Origin: Acrocarpospora pleiomorpha
GTDB lineage: Bacteria; Actinomycetota; Actinomycetes; Streptosporangiales; Streptosporangiaceae
Length of the DNA: 34,193 nt
Direction of reading: 5' to 3'
Assembly (NCBI RefSeq): GCF_009687885.1
Contig: NZ_BLAF01000044.1
Span: forward strand, 1-34,193
Shown here in pieces: positions 13,512-21,763 of this stretch (position 1 is its first letter; each line of letters opens with the position of its first letter). A program made the translations under genes and the position numbers. The notes under the pieces are model-generated. The model saw nothing but the letters and a program-made list of their open reading frames with translations, was not told the DNA's origin and did no database searches.

Positions 13512-14614
13512 CGGAGCACGCGGCGGGCCACGTCGCTGATGTGGAGTTCGTCCGGGCCGTCGAGGATCCTGGCCATCCTGCCCGTGCGGAAGAGGGCGGG
13601 CAGGGCGGTGTCGGGGCCGAGGCCGGCCGCGCCGTGGACCTGGATGGCGGCGTCGGTGACCTGCTGGAGCATGCGGGCGGCGGCCACCTTGGCGAGGCCG
13701 GTCTCGATCCGCGCGTCCTGGTCGGCGGCCACGAGGGCGACCGCCTCGAAGATCAGGGCACGCGTGGTCCTGATGGCCAGCAACGCCTCGAAGATCAGGC
13801 TCTGCACGAGTTGCAGATCGCCGAGGCGGCCGGTGGACGTGGCGCGCGTGCCGGCCCGCTCGCGCATGAGCGTGAACGCCCGCTGGGCCTGGCCGAGCCA
13901 GCGCAGGCAGCGCAGGAGGCGGCCGAGCCGCACCCGCTCGCCCACGACGCGCAGGCCCTGTCCTTCCTCGCCCAGCAGATGGTCGGCGGGCACGCGTACG
14001 CCGTCCAGGGCGATCTCCCACTGGCCGCCCGCGCCGAGGACCGGGAGTTCCCGTACCACCCGGAAGCCCGGGGACGAGGTGGGCACCAGCAGCGTGGACA
14101 GGCCGGCCGAGGTACGCGCGAGCACCACGGCCAGGTCGGCGTGGGCGGCGCCGCTGACGAACCACTTGCGGCCGTGCACGGTCCAGGAGCCGTCGGCTTC
14201 GCGGCAGGCACGGGTGCGGGTGAGGGCGGGGTCGGAGCCAGGGGAATCCGGTTCGGTCATGGCGTTGCACAGGCTCAGTTCCCCGTCGGCGACCAGCGAC
14301 CGGTATCGGTCATGACCGGCGAGGGTACCGACGTCCAGCAGCACGGTGGATCCCAGGATCGCGGGACCGTGGTCGCTCGCGCCCTCCGCCACCGCCACAT
14401 GCGCGTAGTCCGCCAGCGGGAGACCAAGCGACAGGCCCCACAGTCCTTCCGCCCTGGCTTCGCCCCTGAGCCGTTCGACCAGCGGGTGGGACGCGCTGGA
14501 GTCCAGGGCCGCTTCGTGGGGGACGACCCGCTCGGCGATGAATCCGGCCACCGAGTCCCGCAGGTCGCGGACATGCGGGGGGCAGGCGGGCGCGCCCCAC
14601 ATCTGCTCTCTCAT
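13508..14614 (-). CDS. Acyl-CoA dehydrogenase family protein
   Basis: A 368-residue flavoprotein, near full length for the family. The FAD/substrate segment MTEPDSPGSDPALTRTRA, the GRKWFVSGA block and the C-terminal AARMLQQVTDAAIQVHGAAGLGPDTALPALFR are typical, closest to the ACAD10/11-like branch. It would introduce an alpha-beta double bond in an acyl-CoA, passing electrons to ETF. ATG 14614 has GGAGTTGGG before it. It is divergent from a CoA-transferase and CoA-ligase pair across 113 bp, which suggests one acyl-CoA pathway. Its stop shares CTAG with the copA remnant. The substrate is unknown. Confidence 0.87.
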   Translation of the reverse strand: MREQMWGAPACPPHVRDLRDSVAGFIAERVVPHEAALDSSASHPLVERLRGEARAEGLWGLSLGLPLADYAHVAVAEGASDHGPAILGSTVLLDVGTLAGHDRYRSLVADGELSLCNAMTEPDSPGSDPALTRTRACREADGSWTVHGRKWFVSGAAHADLAVVLARTSAGLSTLLVPTSSPGFRVVRELPVLGAGGQWEIALDGVRVPADHLLGEEGQGLRVVGERVRLGRLLRCLRWLGQAQRAFTLMRERAGTRATSTGRLGDLQLVQSLIFEALLAIRTTRALIFEAVALVAADQDARIETGLAKVAAARMLQQVTDAAIQVHGAAGLGPDTALPALFRTGRMARILDGPDELHISDVARRVLR

Positions 14615-14727
14615 CCCAACTCCAGGTATGCCGGGAACTGACTGAAATATCTGTACGACTCCCTGCATGGAACAGGTCGGGGGAACGCGCGTCCCAGTTC
14701 CCGCCCCGCGTCAGGCAGAGGAGACCC

Positions 14728-16455
14728 ATGACAGGTCCACTTCGGGATATCGAGGTCAAGGCGTCAGGACCGCCCGCGCTCACCACCGTGGCCGTACGGC
14801 ATCTCGCCCTTCTGGGGGCTGAGACCACGGCACATCCTGGGCCGGACGGCCCGGGGATCGTCACCGTCGGCGGCCGGCTGAGCGCGGAGATCGGCTGGGC
14901 GATGGCCGCCCCGGCGGAGGAGGTGAGCGATGAGGCGACCGCGCAGGCCGCGACCGGTGTCGCGCACGTGCACGGGCGCAGCACCGGCACGCCGCGCGGG
15001 CTGGCGGTGGATTATCTGACCACGGCGTGCGGGGTGCTCGCCGTACAAGGGGTGCTCGCCGGGTTGATCGGCCGCGCTCGTGGCGCGGCGGTGGAGCGCC
15101 TCTCGACCGGGGTCGACCTGGCCGGGTTGCTCAGCGTGAGCCAGTATCTGGCCGCGGCCACGGCGGATGACGAGGAGGGGGTGGCGTACGCGCCGGGAGG
15201 CCCGCCCTTCACCACGAAAGACGGCGTGCGCTTCGAGGTCGAAACCCTGGACGCGGAAGTGTGGGCCGCGTTCTGGCATACGCTCGGCGCGCCGGACCGG
15301 CTCGCCGCGTCCGCCTGGCGGTCCTTCCAGTTCCGTTACGCCACCGCCAGTTCCCCGCTGCCCGATGAGCTGCATCTGCTCGCCCGCTCCACCGACTGGT
15401 ACGCCATCGGGCAGGCCGCGAAGGAGTCCGGCGCGTCGCTGTGCGCCCTGCGATCGCTCGCGGATCGCCTGCACGAGCCACGACCCGACGCGCCGTGGGA
15501 ACTGTCGCCCACCCTGCCCGCGGGCGACCTGGCCCGATCCACGGCGGAGATCGGCAGGCCGCTGGCGGGGTTCACGGTCCTGGAGGCCGGGCGCAGGATC
15601 CAGGCGCCGCTGGCCGCGCACCTCCTGGGCCTGCTGGGCGCCGATGTCGTCAGGATCGAACCGCCGGGCGGGGACCCGCTCCGGGGCATGCCGCCCACCT
15701 GCGGCGACCTGTCGGCGCGCTGGCTGGCGCTCAACCGGGGCAAGAGCGCGGTGGAGATCGACATCAAGTCGGCGGCGGGCCGGGACGAGCTCCGCGACCT
15801 GGCCGCCGGCGCGGATGTCTTCGTCCACAACTGGGCGCCGGGGACGGCGGAACGTCTCGGCCTCAACGACCTGTCGGCGGTCAGTCCCGGCCTGGTCTAC
15901 GCCTACACCAGCGGCTGGGCCGGGCGGCTGCCCGGCGCTCCGCTGGGCACCGATTTCATGGTCCAGGCCCGCACCGCGGTGGGCGAGGCGGTACGACCTG
16001 CCGGAGAACCCCCCGCCCCCGCGCTGATGACCTTGCTCGACGTGCTCGGCGGCCTGCTCGGCGCGGAAGCCGTACTGGCCGGGCTGCTCCTGCGCGAGCG
16101 GGACGGGCGCGGGGTCCGGGTGGACTCCTCGCTGCTCGGCGCGGCCGAGACGCTCACCGAGCCCGCGTTGCGCAGGCTCGCCCATGGCCTCGATCCGCGC
16201 ATGCCGACGGGCTTCCGGCACCCGTGCCCGACCGGCGACGGATGGGTGGCCGTGGCCGATGGGTGCCCCGATCCTGGGCCGCTCACCGGCATGACCACGG
16301 CCGAAGCCGTCGAGACGCTGCGCGCGCGTGGATCGCGGGCCACCGCGGTCACGACCGACCTCACCGAACTCCCGAGCGACGAACGCTTCGCGTCCGTGCT
16401 GACCCGTGACGAGCACGGCGCGATCGCCGTGCCCTCTCCTTGGAGGTTCGCATGA
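14728..16455 (+). CDS. CoA-transferase, CaiB/BaiF family III, double-domain
   Basis: A 575-residue family III CoA-transferase, larger than the usual 400-residue CaiB. The first ~270 residues are a divergent half that still shows STGTPRGLAVDYLTTACGVLAVQG. Residues about 275-570 carry the standard core: GFTVLEAGRRIQAPLAAHLLGLLGADVVRIEPPGGDPLR, LNRGKSAVEIDI, DVFVHNWAPGTAERLGL and GTDFMVQARTAVGE, where the Asp is the likely catalytic residue. ATG 14728 follows GAGGAG. The gene overlaps the acyl-CoA ligase by ATGA. It could charge or recycle an organic acid with CoA in the same route as the divergent acyl-CoA dehydrogenase. The substrate is not known. Confidence 0.85.
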   Translation: MTGPLRDIEVKASGPPALTTVAVRHLALLGAETTAHPGPDGPGIVTVGGRLSAEIGWAMAAPAEEVSDEATAQAATGVAHVHGRSTGTPRGLAVDYLTTACGVLAVQGVLAGLIGRARGAAVERLSTGVDLAGLLSVSQYLAAATADDEEGVAYAPGGPPFTTKDGVRFEVETLDAEVWAAFWHTLGAPDRLAASAWRSFQFRYATASSPLPDELHLLARSTDWYAIGQAAKESGASLCALRSLADRLHEPRPDAPWELSPTLPAGDLARSTAEIGRPLAGFTVLEAGRRIQAPLAAHLLGLLGADVVRIEPPGGDPLRGMPPTCGDLSARWLALNRGKSAVEIDIKSAAGRDELRDLAAGADVFVHNWAPGTAERLGLNDLSAVSPGLVYAYTSGWAGRLPGAPLGTDFMVQARTAVGEAVRPAGEPPAPALMTLLDVLGGLLGAEAVLAGLLLRERDGRGVRVDSSLLGAAETLTEPALRRLAHGLDPRMPTGFRHPCPTGDGWVAVADGCPDPGPLTGMTTAEAVETLRARGSRATAVTTDLTELPSDERFASVLTRDEHGAIAVPSPWRFA

Positions 16456-18065
16456 CCCTGCACCTGGACGATCTCGTGCCCGCGACGCTCCGCAGAGAGT
16501 GGGCGGCCGACGGCACCTGCCCCGACCTGGACCTGTACGCCCTGTTTCGCGCCCACCGGCTCGCGGACCCCAACCGGGTGGCCGTCGTGGACGAGGCGGG
16601 CGAGCTGGTCTACGCCAACCTCGATCTCCGGGTTCGCGCCGCGGCGGCCGGGTTGCGGCACCTCGGCGTCTGCCCGGGCGACGTCGTCGGCATCCAGCTG
16701 CCCAACGGCAGGGACGCGGTGATCGCCGACCTGGCGGTGGCCGCGCTCGGCGCCGTCGCGCTGCCCTTCCCCGTCGGCAGGGGAGCCGCGGAGGCGATCT
16801 CGCTGCTGGGCCGCTCGGGAGCGCGTGCCGCCATCGTGGCGACCGAGTATCGCGGCCTGCCGCACGCCCATGACCTGGTCTCGGTCGCGGCACAGCTGCC
16901 GGGCCTGCGCACGGTCATCGCCGCCGGTACGCAGGAGCCTCCGGCGGGCGCCGTGGACTGGGTCGACGTGCTCTCGACCGACGGCAGGACCTTCGTGCCC
17001 GCCCGGCCCGACCCGGACAGCGCCGCCCGCATCCTGGTCTCCTCGGGTTCTGAGGCCGAACCCAAGATGGTCGCCTACTCCCACAACGCGCTGGCCGGCG
17101 GCCGGGGCAACTTCATGGCCACGCTGATCGCCGACGGGACCCCGCCGCGCTGCCTGTTCCTGGTTCCGCTGGCGTCCGCGTTCGGCAGCAACGGCACCGC
17201 CGTCACGCTGGCCAGGCACGGCGGCTCGCTGGTGTTGCTCGATCACTTCACGCCGCCGGGGGCGCTCGCCGCGATCTCCGATCATCGGCCGAGCCATGTG
17301 CTGGCCGTACCGACCATGATCAGAAGGATGCTCGACCAGCCGCGCTCCGGCGCGATGCCGCCGATGACCGCGCTGGTTCTCGGCGGCGCGGAGCTGGACG
17401 CCGCCACGGCCGCCGAGGCGAGCGCGGTGTTCGGCTGTCCCGTCGTCAACCTGTACGGCTCGGCGGACGGAGTGAACTGCCACAGCGGCCTGCTGCCCGC
17501 GGCCGACGAGCCCGGTCCCGGCGTCGTGGTCGGCCTGCCCGATCCCCGGGTAACTGAGATCCGCATCGACTCCGGCACCGAGGAGTTCGGGGAGATCATC
17601 GCCCGTGGTCCGATGACCCCCATGTGCTACGTCGGGGCCCCGGAACTGAACCAGCGCTACCGCACCGCCGAAGGCTGGGTGCGCACCGGCGACCTCGGCA
17701 TGATCGACGAGGCCGGGCGGCTCCGCCTGGTCGGCCGCCTCAAGCAGGTCGTCATCCGGGGCGGGGCCAACGTCAGCCTCGCCGAAGTCGAGAACGCGGT
17801 GTCCACCCATCCGGAGGTGCGGGAGGTCGTCTGCGTGGGAGTGCCCGACCCGGTGATGGGCGAGCGGCTGGCCGCCTGCGTGGTCTCGCGTCCCGGATCC
17901 GGCATCGACCTGGCCGGCCTGCGCGCGCACCTGACCGCCCGCGGCCTGGACAAGGTCAAACACCCGGAACATCTCCTGGTCGTCGGCGAGTTCCCGCTGA
18001 CACCCGCGGGCAAGCCGGACCGCGCGGCGCTGCGGGCCATGCTGCCGCAACCCCAGTCGGCCTGA
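16452..18065 (+). CDS. AMP-dependent acyl-CoA synthetase/ligase
   Basis: A 537-residue adenylate-forming enzyme. The phosphate loop is unusual, SSGSEAEPKMVAYSHN in place of the common SGTTGxPKG. Later motifs are standard: LYGSADG, GWVRTGDLGMIDEAGRLRLVGRLKQVVIRGGANVS and, at the C-terminus, PLTPAGKPDR with the catalytic Lys. It activates a carboxylic acid as acyl-AMP and joins it to CoA. Resemblance is to the cyclohexanecarboxylate/medium-chain group, but the substrate is not known. The start overlaps the CoA-transferase stop (ATGA) and has GGAGG at 16441-16445. A hairpin follows the stop. Confidence 0.87.
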   Translation: MTLHLDDLVPATLRREWAADGTCPDLDLYALFRAHRLADPNRVAVVDEAGELVYANLDLRVRAAAAGLRHLGVCPGDVVGIQLPNGRDAVIADLAVAALGAVALPFPVGRGAAEAISLLGRSGARAAIVATEYRGLPHAHDLVSVAAQLPGLRTVIAAGTQEPPAGAVDWVDVLSTDGRTFVPARPDPDSAARILVSSGSEAEPKMVAYSHNALAGGRGNFMATLIADGTPPRCLFLVPLASAFGSNGTAVTLARHGGSLVLLDHFTPPGALAAISDHRPSHVLAVPTMIRRMLDQPRSGAMPPMTALVLGGAELDAATAAEASAVFGCPVVNLYGSADGVNCHSGLLPAADEPGPGVVVGLPDPRVTEIRIDSGTEEFGEIIARGPMTPMCYVGAPELNQRYRTAEGWVRTGDLGMIDEAGRLRLVGRLKQVVIRGGANVSLAEVENAVSTHPEVREVVCVGVPDPVMGERLAACVVSRPGSGIDLAGLRAHLTARGLDKVKHPEHLLVVGEFPLTPAGKPDRAALRAMLPQPQSA

Positions 18066-18074
18066 TCAGGGCGC

Positions 18075-18095
18075 GGGCCGGGGGATCTCCGGCCC
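18075..18095. terminator. Bidirectional terminator hairpin
   Basis: GGGCCGG (18075-18081) and CCGGCCC (18089-18095) form a perfect 7-bp stem with a 7-nt loop between the convergent acyl-CoA ligase and ECF sigma factor genes. Confidence 0.65.
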
Positions 18096-18103
18096 CACCC
18101 TGC

Positions 18104-18676
18104 TCAGGCCGCCCGGTCGGCGTCCAGCAGTGCGGCGATGAGCTGGCCACGCGCCCGCGCGACGCGGGATCGGATCGTGCCCACCGGGCAGCCGAGCAGC
18201 GCGGCGGCGTCGGCGTAGGGCAGGCCGACGAGCTGGGTGAGCACGAACGCCTCCCGGCGCTCGCTCGGCACGGCCGCCAGGAGATCCGCCACCGCCAGGC
18301 CGTCCTCGTCGCCGGGCTGGTCGCGAAGCTGGCGGCGCTCGGCGGCGGACTGCCAGTCGGCGAGGTCGGCGACGACCGGCCGCGCCGCGGCCGACCGGAA
18401 ACGATCGACCACGACCCGGCGGGCGATGGACAACAACCAGGTCCGGGCCGAGGACCGCCCGGCGAACCCCGGCAGGCTGCCGAGGACGCGGACGAAGGTC
18501 TCCTGGGTCAGGTCCTCGGCCGACTGGTTGTCGGTGAGGTAGGCGAGGAATCGCCGCACATCGCCGTACACGGCCCGGGCGAACGCGTCGACCTCGGCCG
18601 GCGTTCCCTCGCGCGCGGCCAGGGCGAGCATGGTCAACCGCTGGTCGTCTTCAGCCGTTCTCGCGGCAGAACTCAT
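18104..18676 (-). CDS. ECF RNA polymerase sigma factor
   Basis: A 190-residue ECF sigma factor. Region 2 spans about residues 25-95 (YGDVRRFLAYLTDNQSAEDLTQETFVRVLGSLPGF, RTWLLSIARRVVVDRFR) and region 4 about 130-185 (VPSERREAFVLTQLVGLPYADAAALLGCPVGTIRSRVARARGQL). No anti-sigma factor is adjacent, so its control signal is unknown. ATG 18676 is preceded by AAGGAA at 9-nt spacing. A divergent MFS transporter lies about 105 bp away, and the gap holds a small GNRA-loop hairpin (18709-18724). The transporter could be a target of this sigma factor. Confidence 0.86.
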   Translation of the reverse strand: MSSAARTAEDDQRLTMLALAAREGTPAEVDAFARAVYGDVRRFLAYLTDNQSAEDLTQETFVRVLGSLPGFAGRSSARTWLLSIARRVVVDRFRSAAARPVVADLADWQSAAERRQLRDQPGDEDGLAVADLLAAVPSERREAFVLTQLVGLPYADAAALLGCPVGTIRSRVARARGQLIAALLDADRAA

Positions 18677-18781
18677 GGTGATCGTTCCTTAGGGCGTTCT
18701 TCTGACCAGCCCGGGGAACCGGGCCGGGTTCGTCGACGACTGTCTGGTTCGCGGAGATCTCACGGACGGAAGGAGCGCGCG

Positions 18782-19912
18782 ATGGCGCGATCGACAACAG
18801 TGCTGCTCACCGCGGTGATGGGCGTCTCGATGCTCCAGCTGTTCCTGATCGGCGCCCTCGGGCCACGACTGGTCGAGGAGGCGGGCATCTCCCGCTCGGC
18901 GCTCGGCCTGACCACCACCGCCGGATTCGGGGTGGCCGCCCTCCTGTCGCTCAGCGCGGGACAGTGGGTCGATCGGCTGGGGGCGCGCCGCTGCCTGGTC
19001 GTGCTGCTGGTGGTGGCCGCGGCGGCGCTCGCGCTGATCGGGTCCGCGGCCGGCACGCCGATGCTGCTGGCCGCCGTGGCGCTGGGCGGTCTCCCGCAGG
19101 CGCTGGCCAATCCCGCCACCAACAAGGTCATCCTGGCCGTGGCCGAGCCCGCCCGGCGTGGCGCGATCACCGGCTGGAAGCAGTCGGGCGTGCAGCTGGG
19201 CGCCTTCGCCGCCGGACTGCCGCTCGCGAGCCTCGCCGTGTGGGTGGGCTGGCGCGGCGCGGTGTGGACGGCGGCGGCCATCGCCCTGATCATCGCGGTC
19301 TGGGCGATCCGCGCCCTGCCACCTGACCGTCCGGCGACGCCCGGCACCGCCGCGGACCTGCCTCCCGCCGCCGTGGGCCGGTTGGCGCTCTTCTCCTTCC
19401 TGCTCGGCGGCGGCATCGCCGCCATCAACACCTATCTCGCGCTGTACGGCACGCAGCGGCTGGCCTTGACCCCCGTCTTCGCGGCCTGGCTGGTCGCGAT
19501 CCTGGGCATCACCGGCGTGCTCGGCCGAGTCGGCTGGTCGCGCAAAGCGGGCCGGCTTGGACAGCCGGACACTCTTCTCGCACCCCTCGCGGCCGGAGCG
19601 TGCGGAGCGGCGCTGCTGATCGCCGCCGCCGCTTGGTGGCCCGCCCTGGTCTGGGCCGGTACGGCCGCCGTCGGCGCCTTCGCCGTCGCGGGCAACGCCG
19701 TCACCATGGTCACGGTGATCAAACGCGCCGACCCGCGCACGGCAGGCCGCGACTCGGCGCTCGTCTCGGCCGGTTTCTTCGGAGGCTTCGCCGTGGGCCC
19801 GCCCTTGGTCGGGCTGCTGGACTATGGGCCGGGCTGGGCGCTGGTGGCCGCCTGCTTCGCCGGGGCCGCGCTGGTGGCCGCCGCCCGGAACCGTACCGGG
19901 GCGCGGGCATGA
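18782..19912 (+). CDS. MFS transporter
   Basis: A 376-residue major facilitator with about 11-12 hydrophobic helices. The loop 2-3 signature is GQWVDRLGARRCLV (near residues 60-75). Short cytoplasmic loops and two six-helix halves are visible, the second beginning after PATPGTAADLPPAAVGRL. MFS proteins exchange small molecules across the inner membrane; the substrate is unknown. ATG 18782 follows AAGGAG. The stop overlaps the ATG of a GH88-like gene, so a carbohydrate or its derivative is one possible cargo. Confidence 0.83.
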   Translation: MARSTTVLLTAVMGVSMLQLFLIGALGPRLVEEAGISRSALGLTTTAGFGVAALLSLSAGQWVDRLGARRCLVVLLVVAAAALALIGSAAGTPMLLAAVALGGLPQALANPATNKVILAVAEPARRGAITGWKQSGVQLGAFAAGLPLASLAVWVGWRGAVWTAAAIALIIAVWAIRALPPDRPATPGTAADLPPAAVGRLALFSFLLGGGIAAINTYLALYGTQRLALTPVFAAWLVAILGITGVLGRVGWSRKAGRLGQPDTLLAPLAAGACGAALLIAAAAWWPALVWAGTAAVGAFAVAGNAVTMVTVIKRADPRTAGRDSALVSAGFFGGFAVGPPLVGLLDYGPGWALVAACFAGAALVAAARNRTGARA

Positions 19913-20901
19913 GCTGGGCGGAACGGGCACTCGGCGAGATCCTGGAACGTGCGGGCGAGACGGAATTGGACGTAGGGGACCGCTGGCCGCTGTATGCGGA
20001 CCCTGCGACCGGCCGATGGACGACCACCGCTCGCGGTTCATGGACGGCCGGTTTCTGGGCGGGCCTGGTCTGGCTGCGGGCGACGATCACCGGCGCGGAT
20101 CGATCCTCGGCGGCGTCCCGCACCGCGTCGCTGGCTCCCTGGGCCGAGGTCGACACTGCGACCCGCGGCCTGATCTTCTGGTACGGCACCGCGCTCTCCG
20201 ATGACACCGCGCTGCGCGACAAGGCGGCCCGCGCCTGCCTGGACGCCTACGATCCGGTGCTCGGGCTGGTCCCCTGGGGCACCGCTTTCGGCGGTGTCCG
20301 GGAGCTGGCCAGGGTCGATGCCCTGCCGGGCTTGATACCCCTGCTGAGCCGGCATGGCCTGGAAGGTGAGCGCGTCGCGCGCCGCCAGCTCGAGCTGCAG
20401 ATCAAACTGACGCTCAGCGGCCAGGAGGCGCATCCCGCCTGGGCGGCTCAGCCGGACGGCACGTGGGTGCCGCATCCGGATCCTCCGGTTGGTTGGAGCC
20501 GCACCGTGGGATGGCTGGCGCTGGCGGTCGCCGACTCGGGCGGCCCGCACCGGATCCTCGAACATCCGGCCGTCGCGGCCAGGTTCGCTCCTGACTCGGT
20601 GCGGATACCTCCCGCTTCGGCCCGGCGGTTCGACAGCCCTCCGGACACCTCCGCCGCCGCCGTCGAAGCGGTCGCGGCGCTGAAACTGGCCGCCAGGGAG
20701 TCGTCCGGGCGCCTGCGGGATCGGGCCGCCGACCTTCTCGGGACGCTGGTCTCCGAGCACGTGCGGGCGGGTCGGCTGCTCGACGGCTGCTACGACTTCG
20801 AGCGCGGGGTCGCCACCAGCCACGAACTGGTGTGGGGGGACTTCTTCCTGGCGCTTGGGCTCGCGATCCTCACGGGAGCGGTCGCTCCCTTCGCCTGCTG
20901 A
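19909..20901 (+). CDS. GH88-like glycoside hydrolase family protein, atypical
   Basis: A 330-residue alpha/alpha-barrel protein resembling unsaturated glucuronyl hydrolases (GH88). Matches are SWTAGFWAGLVWL (near 44-56), DTSAAAVEAVAALKLA and the C-terminal SHELVWGDFFLALGL, which parallel the family's GFWPG, DSSA and WGDYF blocks. The second catalytic-type Asp may be D137 in RVDALPGLIPLL. The first, normally in an HDxGF motif, is not apparent; the aligned stretch reads DTATRGLIF (D82, R86). It may therefore act on another substrate or be inactive. No signal peptide, so it is cytosolic. It overlaps the MFS gene by ATGA. Confidence 0.65.
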   Translation: MSWAERALGEILERAGETELDVGDRWPLYADPATGRWTTTARGSWTAGFWAGLVWLRATITGADRSSAASRTASLAPWAEVDTATRGLIFWYGTALSDDTALRDKAARACLDAYDPVLGLVPWGTAFGGVRELARVDALPGLIPLLSRHGLEGERVARRQLELQIKLTLSGQEAHPAWAAQPDGTWVPHPDPPVGWSRTVGWLALAVADSGGPHRILEHPAVAARFAPDSVRIPPASARRFDSPPDTSAAAVEAVAALKLAARESSGRLRDRAADLLGTLVSEHVRAGRLLDGCYDFERGVATSHELVWGDFFLALGLAILTGAVAPFAC

Positions 20902-20973
20902 TCGTCGCCTCGGCCGGATCTCGGATGAACCGGCCACCTTCACGATTGGGATGTTCACGTTCGCTCTCCAAGC

Positions 20974-20993
20974 GGGCGGTCCGAGGACCGCCC
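20974..20993. terminator. Bidirectional terminator hairpin
   Basis: GGGCGGTCC (20974-20982), GA, GGACCGCCC (20985-20993): a perfect inverted repeat that folds with a 6-nt loop. It sits between the convergent GH88-like and metal-binding lipoprotein genes. Confidence 0.75.
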
Positions 20994-21001
20994 GGGGACG
21001 G

Positions 21002-21763
21002 TTAGCCGAGGGCGGTGACGATGGCGGCGGCGTTGGCCCGATACATGGCGATCAGGTCGAAGCTCGGGTCGGGGAAGTTGTTGATCACGACACGCTCGGC
21101 GTTCACGTTGGTCAGGGCGTCGCCGCCGGGCATGGCGGAGTTGTCCAGGATGAGCTGGGGCTTCTTGGCGGCCAGGGTGGAGATCTCCCCCGCGGTGGGC
21201 GGCTGCGGGCCGTACACGCCCGCGGGTTGGGCGCCGGTCAGGTCGGCGGCCCAGGCGACGAACGCCTGGGAGACGATCACCGGCGTGGTTCCCTTGGTGG
21301 CTTCGGTGACCTTCTGCTTGAGCGCGGCGTACTCGGTGTCGAAGGTCGCCGTCCACGCGTCGGCGGCGTTCGCGGTGCCGAACTCGGCGGCCAGGCGCCG
21401 CACCTCGGCCTTCACCTTGTCCGGGGCGTTGTCCAGCGCCACCTCGATGAGCTTGGCGTCGGAGCCCGCGGCCTCCTTGAGCTTGCCCGCGAACCCCTCG
21501 AAGGCGGCGTAGAGCAGGACGTCGGCTTCGGCGACCTTGGCCAGGTCGGAGGGTTTGGGGTCGTAGTCGGGCGCGTGCTGCACACCGGGCGGCACGATCA
21601 CCGTGATGTCCGTCGCGCCCGCGGCTTTGGCGAATCCGGCCTCCCAGCTGGAGGCGGCCACGACCTTCAGGGTCCCGGATTCCGACGGCGTGGCCTGCTC
21701 GGTGGTGCCGCAGGAGGTCAGGGTGAGAACGGCCACGAGGCCGATCCGGCTCAGGGTACGCAT
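21002..21763 (-). CDS. Metal ABC transporter substrate-binding lipoprotein (ZnuA/TroA-like)
   Basis: A 253-residue lipoprotein (lipobox LTSC, Cys18) of the cluster A-I metal-binding family. The metal-site region reads VQHAPDYDPKPSDL (H63, D67), a variant of the ZnuA HxYxPTPSD motif. The usual second site, HDAF, is replaced by SQAF, and the His-rich loop of ZnuA is missing. It captures a divalent metal outside the membrane, probably Zn or Mn, but the altered ligands make the ion uncertain. It is the last gene of an ATPase-permease-lipoprotein operon, overlapping the permease by one base (TGATG). Confidence 0.78.
   Translation of the reverse strand: MRTLSRIGLVAVLTLTSCGTTEQATPSESGTLKVVAASSWEAGFAKAAGATDITVIVPPGVQHAPDYDPKPSDLAKVAEADVLLYAAFEGFAGKLKEAAGSDAKLIEVALDNAPDKVKAEVRRLAAEFGTANAADAWTATFDTEYAALKQKVTEATKGTTPVIVSQAFVAWAADLTGAQPAGVYGPQPPTAGEISTLAAKKPQLILDNSAMPGGDALTNVNAERVVINNFPDPSFDLIAMYRANAAAIVTALG

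Noticed and set aside
14683..14707. GGGA-ACGCGCG-TCCC repeat before the CoA-transferase gene
   Set aside because: Arms of four bases in GC-rich DNA occur often by chance; no supporting promoter elements were found.
14615..14727. Search for the GTTGC-N7-GCAAC operator in the acyl-CoA gene intergenic region
   Set aside because: No acceptable copy was found, so I do not include these genes in the proposed IclR regulon.
15903..18050. 715-codon minus-strand frame across the CoA-transferase and ligase genes
   Set aside because: No family resemblance and Gly/Asp/Arg-biased antisense composition; the + strand proteins are well defined.
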